A stretch of DNA of 6,167 nucleotides from an uncultured Lachnospiraceae bacterium (GTDB taxonomy: Bacteria > Bacillota > Clostridia > Lachnospirales > Lachnospiraceae), in the NCBI GenBank assembly GCA_934338765.1, contig CAKRHL010000131.1:1-6167 (forward strand). Reading direction: 5' to 3'. Of the stretch, positions 1 through 5,654 are shown piece after piece. Both the position numbers and the translations under genes were made by a program. The notes beneath the pieces were generated by a model. The model was not told the origin of the DNA and searched no databases. It saw nothing but the letters and a program-made list of their open reading frames with translations. Position 1 is the stretch's first letter. Every line of letters begins with the position of its first letter.

Positions 1-686
1 TCATCATCGATATTTTCCGCTTCACTTCCCTTTTGCTTCTGCTCCTTTAACCGTTCCAGCTTCTTCTGCTTCTGGGCAAGCTCCAGTCTGCCTGACGCCA
101 GTGTTCCATCATCCTCCACCGGCTTTGCGGCATCCTCCACCGCTCTTGCCGCCTGCAGCTTCTCTGTCCTGGCTGTTTCCTTTGCGCTGTCATACTCTGT
201 GGAAGCCGTCTCCACCGCCGCGGAAAGCTCCTGTTTTTTCTGCTGATACTGCTCTCTGTTCTGCTTTTTCTGTGACTTTATTGTCTCTCGTTTTTCCTGT
301 CTGTTCTGGAGAAGAGTATCCTGTGCCTCCTCACTCTGCAGCTCTAAGCCCCGGATCTCTTTCTGCAGAGTCTGTATCTTTTCCTGCAGACTCTTTGCCT
401 GCACCTTTGCCAGCACATCCCCCTTGCAAAGCTTCTGTCCCTTTTGTACATATACCTTTTCCACCACAAGACCGGCGAGAGTCCAGAACCCGTTTTCTGT
501 CTGCTGTTCCACGGTTCCCTCTCCTGTCACGGTCGTCTCCAGACTCCGGGTGGTCGGATGGATCACCGCTACCTGTGCTACCGTCATAGAGGCTGCCCCT
601 CTGGAGATTACGGTCATTGCAAACATAAACACCATAAAGATGACCAATATTTTTGCACATTTATTCTTTGTAAGCTTTGATAACAT
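1..686 (-). CDS. HlyD/MacA-type efflux periplasmic adaptor, N-terminal part (runs off left edge)
   Basis: Membrane fusion (adaptor) protein expected to work with an ABC or similar exporter at the cell surface. Reading from the ATG at 686 down to base 1 gives 228 codons with no stop, so the gene continues beyond the window. Seen: a basic N-terminus and one hydrophobic segment (about residues 12-28), then a beta-rich stretch (about 47-97) that includes VEKVYVQKGQKLCKGDVLAK, the typical first half of a split biotinyl/lipoyl domain (V-x-V-x-x-G-x-x-V/L-x-K-G-D-x-L). From about 97 to the edge the sequence is almost uninterrupted Lys/Glu/Gln/Arg-rich helix, fitting the adaptor's coiled-coil hairpin. 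The second lipoyl half and beta-barrel would lie outside the window. The start has a good Shine-Dalgarno, AAGGAG, 7 nt upstream, which overlaps the stop of the preceding permease gene; only 4 nt separate the genes, so co-translation is likely. The family assignment is firm. The cargo and partner transporter cannot be told from here. Confidence 0.85.
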   Translation of the reverse strand, partial: MLSKLTKNKCAKILVIFMVFMFAMTVISRGAASMTVAQVAVIHPTTRSLETTVTGEGTVEQQTENGFWTLAGLVVEKVYVQKGQKLCKGDVLAKVQAKSLQEKIQTLQKEIRGLELQSEEAQDTLLQNRQEKRETIKSQKKQNREQYQQKKQELSAAVETASTEYDSAKETARTEKLQAARAVEDAAKPVEDDGTLASGRLELAQKQKKLERLKEQKQKGSEAENIDD

Positions 687-690
687 ATTC

Positions 691-1539
691 TCACTCCTTT
701 ACCGCAGCCTCTGTAATGCCCTGCTCCATATACCTCTGCCCCATGCCAAAGATCAGCAGTGCCGGGATCATGGTCACAAAACAACTGCAAAGGGTAAATC
801 CCAGATGTTCCTTCTGCAGCTGCGGCAGATATAAAGACAACGGCTGCAGCTTTTTCTCCTTCAGAAATACCATAGGCTGCTCGATCATACTAAAGCATTC
901 CAGACATTGCAGCACCAGTGCTGACAAAATTCCAGAGGTTCCCATGGGAAGCCCGATCTTTATAAATATTTTCCATTCCCCTGCCCCATCGATCCGTGCC
1001 GCCTCCAGCATTTCCTCCGGGATACTGCAAAAGAAACGATACATCAGAAACACCGGAAAGGTGGAAAATGCTCCCGGCAGGATCACAGCCCAAAGAGTAT
1101 CCAGCAGATGAAAGCGGTCCAGCACCAGATATTCTGACAGCATTGTCACCTGAAAGGGCAGAAGCATCAGCAAAATATAAAGCAGATAAACAGCCCTTTT
1201 GCCCGGAAAGGAATATCTTGCCAGCCCCCAGGCACCGGGAATCCCAACAATGATCTGTCCTGCCAGCACTCCCACTGTGATCTTCATGGTATTCCAGAAC
1301 ATCTGAAAATACTCCGGTGAATCCAGACAAAGCTGTACATAATGGCGCAGTGTCGGATAAAGCGGAAGCCAGTGCCATGCCGCATATCCATCACTGTCGG
1401 AAAACGCCGGAGCCAGTAATTCTGCTAATTCCTGATCTCCCATCAGGCTTCCCCCCAGCAGAAAAAGCACCGGTGCCACCGTGATCAGCCCTGCCACGGC
1501 AAGCAGCAGAAATTTCCCCAGTGTTACTACTTTTTTCAT
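691..1539 (-). CDS. Carbohydrate ABC transporter permease, MalG/UgpE type (CUT1 family)
   Basis: Inner-membrane permease half of a CUT1-type (carbohydrate uptake) ABC importer, 282 aa, the usual family length. Six hydrophobic segments are visible, at about 10-30, 84-106, 115-137, 147-170, 203-225 and 247-267. The cytoplasmic EAA loop at 179-198 is canonical (EAARIDGAGE, then I-x-L-P) and is the contact for the ATPase subunit. Two more MalG-type hallmarks are seen: W-x-x-L-x-x-Y-P-T-L-x-x-Y after the first membrane segment, and the C-terminal ending RYMEQGITEAAVKE, which resembles the family's Y-x-x-x-G-L-T-x-G-A-V-K-G tail. The ATG at 1539 is preceded by AAAGGA with 8-nt spacing. It starts 15 nt after the stop of the partner permease and its own stop is embedded in the ribosome binding site of the adaptor gene, so it sits mid-operon. 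The substrate is probably a sugar or oligosaccharide but is not determinable from the permease. Confidence 0.93.
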   Translation of the reverse strand: MKKVVTLGKFLLLAVAGLITVAPVLFLLGGSLMGDQELAELLAPAFSDSDGYAAWHWLPLYPTLRHYVQLCLDSPEYFQMFWNTMKITVGVLAGQIIVGIPGAWGLARYSFPGKRAVYLLYILLMLLPFQVTMLSEYLVLDRFHLLDTLWAVILPGAFSTFPVFLMYRFFCSIPEEMLEAARIDGAGEWKIFIKIGLPMGTSGILSALVLQCLECFSMIEQPMVFLKEKKLQPLSLYLPQLQKEHLGFTLCSCFVTMIPALLIFGMGQRYMEQGITEAAVKE

Positions 1540-1554
1540 TCTCTCATTCCTTTC

Positions 1555-2514
1555 TCAACCCGCAAATTTTGAATCGTAAGACTTTTCCCAGCTTCTCTGT
1601 AACAGCATCGTCAATGCTCCTGCGACTACCACAAGGATTCCGGCACCTGCCGCCATCTTGTCCACCGACAGATCCATAAACCAGTTATTAAACAGATGCT
1701 GCAGCAGGTAAATATTCTCCTGTGGATAATTTCCCGCCACCAGATACGCCTCCCGGAACACCTTAAAGGAGTTTAGAAAGGACAGAATGACAATCGTAAA
1801 TATCACAGGGCGTATCATAGGTAATGTGATCCGAAACAGTATTGTCCGTTCTCCTGCTCCATCAATCTGTGCCGCCTCATAAATCCCCTGAGGAATCGTC
1901 ATCAGTCCCGCCATCCACAACACAATACTGTAGCCAAGGTTTTTCCATACATAGCTAAACACCAATACCCAGAATGCATACCCCGTATTCATCCAATCCA
2001 CACCGGACAGACCAAACAGATGCAGGACACCATTAAAAAATCCTTTTCCTGCAAAAACCATTTCCCATAGCGCAACAATGCTTGCCGCCGGAATCGCATA
2101 GGGAACCAGATAAATCCCTTTCCATATCCCCATCCAACCTGCAGCCCGCTCTTCATCCCCTGCAAACCACCGGCTTTTCCGGAGATGACGCCACATTCCC
2201 GTCAATATCACGGCAAAAACAAAAGATATTACCAGTAACAGCGGCAGGCAGACTGCCACAAACCGGATCGTATTACGGGCTGCCAGCCGGAATGCCTGAT
2301 TGTTAAGAACTGCTCTGTAATTATCCAGACCACAGAAGCGGTTTCCGGACATTTGAAAAAAGGAACGACGCATCACATCCAGAAAGGGAATGAGGTAAAA
2401 AAACATCACTCCCAAAAAGCCCGGCAGTACAAAAAGAGTTCCCTTCCACTGTCTTCTGCGGATATGCGCCGGCTTACTCCGAAACATACAGCTCCACCTT
2501 CCTTGTGATCTCAT
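1555..2514 (-). CDS. Carbohydrate ABC transporter permease, MalF/UgpA type (CUT1 family)
   Basis: Second permease half of the importer, 319 aa from the ATG at 2514. Hydrophobic segments lie at about 26-48, 84-106, 133-156, 179-201, 236-258 and 288-306. The EAA loop at 213-232 (EAAQIDGAGE, then I-T-L-P) is the ATPase docking site. K-G-T-L-F-V-L-P before the first segment, followed by the G-L-D-N-Y motif, is typical of MalF/UgpA/LacF-type permeases. The loop between the second and third segments (about 107-132) is longer than usual for short CUT1 permeases. The start is ambiguous. The ATG at 2514 has a perfect GGAGG 9 nt upstream and overlaps the lipoprotein gene by 41 bp. The next in-frame ATG at 2487 has AAGGTGG 6 nt upstream and overlaps by 14 bp, giving 310 aa. 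Either way the gene overlaps the 3' end of the upstream gene in a different frame, indicating translational coupling. Confidence 0.93.
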   Translation of the reverse strand: MRSQGRWSCMFRSKPAHIRRRQWKGTLFVLPGFLGVMFFYLIPFLDVMRRSFFQMSGNRFCGLDNYRAVLNNQAFRLAARNTIRFVAVCLPLLLVISFVFAVILTGMWRHLRKSRWFAGDEERAAGWMGIWKGIYLVPYAIPAASIVALWEMVFAGKGFFNGVLHLFGLSGVDWMNTGYAFWVLVFSYVWKNLGYSIVLWMAGLMTIPQGIYEAAQIDGAGERTILFRITLPMIRPVIFTIVILSFLNSFKVFREAYLVAGNYPQENIYLLQHLFNNWFMDLSVDKMAAGAGILVVVAGALTMLLQRSWEKSYDSKFAG

Positions 2515-4732
2515 CTACCGCATCCTCCAGAGAAGTTTTTTCCCTCAGATATTTTTTCCCCTGTTCCATCACAAGCTCCCGAATCACCCGGTCCGTGATC
2601 GTTGGTGTCGTTAAACCTTCTAACATTTGTGTAAGTTGTTTTTGCTGGGAAGAAGATAATTTTGCTGCATGATAACTGATCTCGGAACCATCCTCCCCTG
2701 TCATTCCCATATAATAGGACTCCAGTCCCGTAATCTTTTTTTCATATGCCTTTTTATTCACCGGAAATGCCGCATTCATCGCCTCCTGCGCCTGTGCGGT
2801 ATATGCCGTGCGGATAAATTCTTTTGCATTGTCATTCTCCTTCCCCTTCGTCATCAGACCAAGTCCAACATATGGGACAAAGGATGGATGATCACTGCCT
2901 AACAATCCATAGCTTCCCCCTGCCTTTTTCTCAATCCCGTATATATTCTGTACTTCCTGCAGAGATACCAGTGTCTGGATACTGCAGAGATTTTCTCCGG
3001 AAATTCTCCCGACATTTTCGTTTCTTCCTGTACTGTAAAGCTCTCCGTCTGATTTTACCGAATCCAGAGCCTCCTCCATTTGAGCGCGGTATTTTTGATT
3101 TTCCTTTCTGTCATTGTCCATATCATAGAGCTTTTTGGCGGTCTCCAGATATTTTTTTACTCCCGCCTTCATTTTCTCCACCGAGGTTCCCCAGGTACTG
3201 CTGTCGGCATCAAACAGAGTCTCTAACAGATCAGAGGATGCCAGAACCGGCCATACCGTTGTCTTCTTTTCCTTTTTTAGTTTCTCCGCAGCCTCCGCCA
3301 TGTTCTGAATGTTTCCCACAGCCTTTACAAAATCCTTCGGTCCCTCTGCCACTGCACAGTAAAACTGCAGCGGAAGCTGATATACCTTGCCATCCTTTTG
3401 ATATGCCTGCAGGATATTCTCAAACATCTCTCCCTGCGTCCCGGAAATCTCCGCACTCATATCCGTAAGGATTCCCTTCTCAATATAACGCTCCACCGGA
3501 AGGCCATCGGTCACCAGCACATCCGGCCCCTTCCCGGCCATGATGTCCGTGTTCAGTGCCTTAATGGCATCATCGGCTGTCACACTGTTATTGCCGGACA
3601 GACCAATGAGTTTTTTTACATAAACATCCGGATTTTTTTTCTGAAAATAAGAAATCGTCTGCTGTAATACATGACTGTCCTCTAAAGCGTACACGGTAAT
3701 CTGCTTTGTCGGTACTGCGGAAGCGTTCTTATCATAATGATAATACAGGCATTTATCATTCCCCAGGGAATCCACGGCAAAGACCATATAATTTCTGGCA
3801 TCAACCTGGATGACAGACTTAAAATACATACTTCCATCACTGAGGCTTACTATATCGCCATTCAGAATCTGCTCCACGGCACCGCCTGTCGTTTTGACAA
3901 AAAAGATTCCCTTGTGACAGACGATCACAGTCTCATTCTTCTCATTGGCAGAAAAGTTTACCGGAAACGAATTGTCCTGATTTCCTCCATCCAGATTTTC
4001 AAAAATCCTCTGCAGCTTTTTATTTTCCTCCCGTATGGTGCCGGTTTTCGAATCGGCAAATACAACAGTGGAATCGGTTCTCACGATCGCCACATCCTGT
4101 CCTGCCGCAAAAACTCCTCTGACATTTCCATCCTCATCACTGCAAAAGCTTTTTAGCTTTCCGTTGCGGGGATCCAACTCATAAATTTTATTATTCATTT
4201 CCACAAGATAAATTTTATCTCCTACAAATGCAATATTATTGGTAAAATTTTCTTCCTTCCTCCACTTTGGCAGATTCAGTGGCACTTCTTTGATCCGGCC
4301 GGCCTTCGAGATCAAACGTAGTCCAACCTTGTTGCTGTCAGTCCGAAACATCCCTGCCACAGCGATCGTGCCGTCCTTTGCAATGGTCACGCCATCATAA
4401 CTGTATGCCGGAAAACTTTTTATCTTCCGGGCTTTCCATTTTTTCCCTGCGTTTTTTGTGGTCAGAATATATTGTTCTCCCGTCTCATCGCTATAGCCAA
4501 ACGCTTCCACAACGCCATCGGTGCGCTCCACGGCCGACAATAAGGTAGTCACCTCTTTTGGCAGTTTTCGTTCCTGTTCCAGAAAACGCCCCTTCGCCTG
4601 AGTTTCTGATTTTTTGTCCGTGGTATGACCGCCGGAATTCTTTTTGTCACCACAGCCTCCCATGGCCAGACAAAGAGTAAATACCAGTACCACTGCCAGC
4701 ACTCTCGACATTATCCCGTTTCTTTGACTCAT
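2474..4732 (-). CDS. Lipoprotein with N-terminal beta-propeller-like region fused to a family 1 ABC solute-binding domain
   Basis: Substrate-capturing lipoprotein of the importer, 752 aa, far longer than the roughly 400-450 aa of ordinary family 1 solute-binding proteins. Residues 1-27 form a lipoprotein signal: basic start, hydrophobic core, and lipobox-like A-M-G-G-C with the acylated Cys at 27. Residues 28-50 are a polar linker. Residues about 60-340 show some six beta-rich units of about 45 residues, with K-D-G-T-I-A, an Asp-box-like TTKNAGKKWKA (91-101) and YELDPRNGKLKSF (184-196), which suggest a WD/PQQ/BNR-like propeller (inference). From about 344 (KQITVYALEDSHVLQQTISY) to the end is a family 1 solute-binding domain, with the diagnostic G-P-D-V-L-V-T-D-G-L-P followed by Y-I-E-K-G-I-L-T-D at 402-424. 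The chosen ATG (4732) has AAAGGCAGG ending 9 nt upstream and gives a clean signal peptide. An in-frame ATG at 4783 lies inside a leader hairpin and has no ribosome binding site; one at 4711 has only a weak site. First gene of the operon. Confidence 0.88.
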   Translation of the reverse strand: MSQRNGIMSRVLAVVLVFTLCLAMGGCGDKKNSGGHTTDKKSETQAKGRFLEQERKLPKEVTTLLSAVERTDGVVEAFGYSDETGEQYILTTKNAGKKWKARKIKSFPAYSYDGVTIAKDGTIAVAGMFRTDSNKVGLRLISKAGRIKEVPLNLPKWRKEENFTNNIAFVGDKIYLVEMNNKIYELDPRNGKLKSFCSDEDGNVRGVFAAGQDVAIVRTDSTVVFADSKTGTIREENKKLQRIFENLDGGNQDNSFPVNFSANEKNETVIVCHKGIFFVKTTGGAVEQILNGDIVSLSDGSMYFKSVIQVDARNYMVFAVDSLGNDKCLYYHYDKNASAVPTKQITVYALEDSHVLQQTISYFQKKNPDVYVKKLIGLSGNNSVTADDAIKALNTDIMAGKGPDVLVTDGLPVERYIEKGILTDMSAEISGTQGEMFENILQAYQKDGKVYQLPLQFYCAVAEGPKDFVKAVGNIQNMAEAAEKLKKEKKTTVWPVLASSDLLETLFDADSSTWGTSVEKMKAGVKKYLETAKKLYDMDNDRKENQKYRAQMEEALDSVKSDGELYSTGRNENVGRISGENLCSIQTLVSLQEVQNIYGIEKKAGGSYGLLGSDHPSFVPYVGLGLMTKGKENDNAKEFIRTAYTAQAQEAMNAAFPVNKKAYEKKITGLESYYMGMTGEDGSEISYHAAKLSSSQQKQLTQMLEGLTTPTITDRVIRELVMEQGKKYLREKTSLEDAVDEITRKVELYVSE

Positions 4733-4741
4733 ATAAGCAAA

Positions 4742-4750
4742 CCTGCCTTT
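4742..4750 (-). promoter_or_regulatory. Ribosome binding site fixing the lipoprotein start
   Basis: On the minus strand this reads AAAGGCAGG and ends 9 nt before the ATG at 4732. It decides between three in-frame ATGs (4783, 4732, 4711), because neither alternative has a comparable site. It sits directly beside the base of the leader hairpin at 4754-4782, so folding of that hairpin could affect ribosome access or transcript stability. Confidence 0.6.
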
Positions 4751-4753
4751 CCC

Positions 4754-4782
4754 TGTGTCCGCAGGATGGAATCCCGGACACA
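4754..4782 (-). promoter_or_regulatory. Leader hairpin of the transporter operon
   Basis: An 8-bp perfect inverted repeat, TGTGTCCG (4754-4761) and CGGACACA (4775-4782). The stem continues inward after a 2-nt bulge as GGAT (4764-4767) with ATCC (4771-4774), closed by a 3-nt loop, giving 12 pairs in all. In the minus-strand transcript it lies in the 5' untranslated leader and ends one base before the GGGAAAGG that includes the Shine-Dalgarno. On the minus strand it has no following U-run, so it is not a terminator for the operon. It could be an RNA stabiliser, an RNA-protein target or a DNA operator; the sequence alone does not say which. On the opposite strand the stem is followed by a T-rich stretch (ATATTTATTTTTC). 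Confidence 0.55.
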
Positions 4783-4807
4783 TATTTATTTTTCATTTGT
4801 TTCTCTT

Positions 4808-4816
4808 ATCATACCA
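4808..4816 (-). promoter_or_regulatory. Predicted promoter (-10 box) of the transporter operon
   Basis: Minus strand TGGTATGAT: a TATGAT hexamer (4813-4808), one mismatch from TATAAT, preceded by a TGn extended -10 element. No good -35 hexamer is seen at 16-18 bp, which fits an extended -10 or activator-dependent promoter. Transcription would start near 4801, giving a leader of about 70 nt before the ATG at 4732. The prediction is by eye only. Confidence 0.45.
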
Positions 4817-4833
4817 GAGGAACTTTTAAATTT

Positions 4834-4853
4834 TCTGGAAAAACATCTGGAAA
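4834..4853. repeat. TCTGGAAA direct repeat, 12-bp period (possible operator of the transporter promoter)
   Basis: TCTGGAAA occurs at 4834-4841 and again, exactly, at 4846-4853. Counted from the predicted start near 4801 for the leftward promoter, the copies lie at about -33 to -52, where an activator would bind to replace the missing -35 box. The first copy also pairs as an inverted repeat with CCAGA at 4814-4818. No known consensus was recognised. Confidence 0.35.
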
Positions 4854-4890
4854 TAAAAAAATTTTTTAAAGATTTCTTAAAGACTTTTTT
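4839..4890. promoter_or_regulatory. A/T-tract-rich segment between the divergent promoters
   Basis: Successive A or T runs (4839-4843, 4851-4853, the A7T6 block at 4855-4867, 4868-4870, 4885-4890) recur at roughly one helical turn. Such phasing tends to give intrinsically curved DNA and UP-like contacts for RNA polymerase. The segment also holds the TTAAAGA repeat and overlaps the second TCTGGAAA copy. Confidence 0.4.
4866..4883 (+). promoter_or_regulatory. TTAAAGA direct repeat, 11-bp period: candidate response-regulator binding site
   Basis: TTAAAGA at 4866-4872 and again at 4877-4883 gives an 11-bp period. OmpR/PhoB-family regulators typically bind as dimers to head-to-tail half-sites spaced by about 11 bp. 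The pair covers the -35 region of the predicted rightward promoter, where no -35 hexamer is visible, so autoregulation by the adjacent response regulator is the natural inference. Confidence 0.45.
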
Positions 4891-4898
4891 GATATACT
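4890..4898 (+). promoter_or_regulatory. Predicted promoter (-10 box) of the two-component operon
   Basis: TGATATACT: the TATACT hexamer (4893-4898) with a TGn extended -10 element. Transcription would begin near 4905, giving a leader of about 73 nt before the ATG at 4978. The -35 position is occupied by the TTAAAGA repeats. An alternative, weaker promoter is TTGATA (4889-4894) with TAATGT (4911-4916) at 16-bp spacing. Confidence 0.45.
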
Positions 4899-4928
4899 GG
4901 ATACATATCTTAATGTTATATTTGCGTC

Positions 4929-4954
4929 TGCAGTCCGGATCTTGACGGACTGTA
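4929..4954 (+). promoter_or_regulatory. Leader hairpin of the two-component operon
   Basis: CAGTCCG (4931-4937) and CGGACTG (4946-4952) form a perfect 7-bp inverted repeat around an 8-nt loop. In RNA the stem extends by a G-U and a U-A pair to 4929 and 4954. It lies in the predicted 5' leader, 4 nt before the AAAGGA ribosome binding site. No U-run follows, so it is not an intrinsic terminator. The GTCCG...CGGAC core is shared with the hairpin in the leader of the divergent operon. Confidence 0.5.
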
Positions 4955-4958
4955 CCAG

Positions 4959-4964
4959 AAAGGA
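4959..4964 (+). promoter_or_regulatory. Widely spaced ribosome binding site of the response regulator
   Basis: AAAGGA lies 13 nt before the ATG at 4978, longer than the usual 5-10 nt. No closer Shine-Dalgarno-like sequence is seen, and the ATG is firmly supported because the protein begins MRILLIEDD, the standard receiver-domain start. It is flanked by two exact copies of TGTACCA (4951-4957 and 4966-4972). Confidence 0.45.
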
Positions 4965-4977
4965 TTGTACCATTATT

Positions 4978-5649
4978 ATGAGAATATTACTGATTGAAGA
5001 TGATAAAAATCTCTGTGAACTTCTGCGATTCCAGCTGGAAAAGGAGCATCATGAGGTGGAAGTATGCCATGACGGGCTGGACGGACTTGACCTGTTTCTA
5101 CAAAACGCCCACGATCTGGTGCTTTTAGACCGGATGCTTCCCACCATGAACGGTCTTCTTGTCCTGCAAAAAGCAAGACAAAAGGGCATTGATACCCCTG
5201 TGATCCTGATCACCGCTTTGGGAGAGTTATATGACCGGGTCGAAGGACTGGATTGTGGAGCCGATGATTATCTGGTAAAGCCCTTTGCCTTTGAAGAGCT
5301 TTCTGCCCGGATCCGTTCCATCGGCCGCCGGAATAAAACCTATGATGATGCCCACCGCTTATCCTTTGGAGATATCACATATGATACACAGCTCCGGGAG
5401 CTGAATGGTCCCACCGGCAGTCTGCAGCTTTCCGGCCGAGAAGGACGTCTTCTGGAGGTATTGCTGCAAAGTCCGGATACCGTGATCCACCGTCCCATTC
5501 TTTTTTCTAAAGTCTGGGGAACCGATGCTCCGGTGGAAGAAAGCAATCTGGATACCTATGTTCATTTTGTCCGGAAACGACTGAAACAGACCGGAAGTGC
5601 ACTCTCCCTGCTGACGATCCGGGGAAGCGGATACAAGCTATCCCAATAA
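4978..5649 (+). CDS. OmpR/PhoB-family two-component response regulator
   Basis: Cytoplasmic DNA-binding response regulator, 223 aa, normal length for the family. The receiver domain (about 1-116) has the acidic pair D8/D9, phosphoacceptor D51 (in L-V-L-L-D-R-M-L-P), the conserved T79 and K101 in L-V-K-P-F. The C-terminal winged helix (about 127-222) shows the OmpR-family pattern L-S-G-R-E-G-R-L-L-E, then V-W-G, then N-L-D-T-Y-V-H-F-V-R-K-R-L and the closing wing I-R-G-S-G-Y-K-L. All key residues are present, so it should be phosphorylatable by the kinase encoded downstream. The start is the ATG giving MRILLIEDD; an in-frame TTG at 4942 falls inside the leader hairpin and was not used. It is divergent from the transporter operon and probably controls it, and perhaps itself, through the repeats in the shared intergenic region (inference). 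The signal sensed is unknown. Confidence 0.95.
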   Translation: MRILLIEDDKNLCELLRFQLEKEHHEVEVCHDGLDGLDLFLQNAHDLVLLDRMLPTMNGLLVLQKARQKGIDTPVILITALGELYDRVEGLDCGADDYLVKPFAFEELSARIRSIGRRNKTYDDAHRLSFGDITYDTQLRELNGPTGSLQLSGREGRLLEVLLQSPDTVIHRPILFSKVWGTDAPVEESNLDTYVHFVRKRLKQTGSALSLLTIRGSGYKLSQ

Positions 5650-5654
5650 TTGGA

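Noticed and set aside
101..1378. Several long plus-strand and alternate minus-strand reading frames (e.g. 101-589, 424-834, 331-660, 677-1111, 890-1378)
   Set aside because: They are antisense or frame-shifted shadows of the adaptor and permease genes, with Pro/Ser/Cys-rich or otherwise unnatural composition and no domains.
2824..4156. Plus-strand reading frames antisense to the lipoprotein gene (2824-3468, 3398-3667, 3737-4156)
   Set aside because: Shadows of a well-supported coding sequence; no recognisable domains or ribosome binding sites.
4733..4783. Longer lipoprotein start at 4783
   Set aside because: The ATG abuts the leader hairpin, has no Shine-Dalgarno, and would put 17 polar residues before the signal peptide.
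4655..4796. Short upstream reading frame starting at 4796 on the minus strand (MKNKYVSG...), overlapping the lipoprotein start
   Set aside because: It would begin only about 5 nt after the predicted transcription start and has no convincing ribosome binding site.
4766..4945. Plus-strand 59-codon reading frame across the whole divergent region (begins MESRTHIYFS)
   Set aside because: It runs over both predicted promoters, the repeats and part of the regulator leader hairpin. CAGG directly abuts the ATG with no workable spacing, and its Phe/Leu/Ile/Lys-rich composition follows from the A/T tracts.
4942..4977. TTG start 12 codons upstream for the response regulator
   Set aside because: It lies inside the leader hairpin, has no ribosome binding site, and adds residues before the standard MRILLIEDD receiver start.
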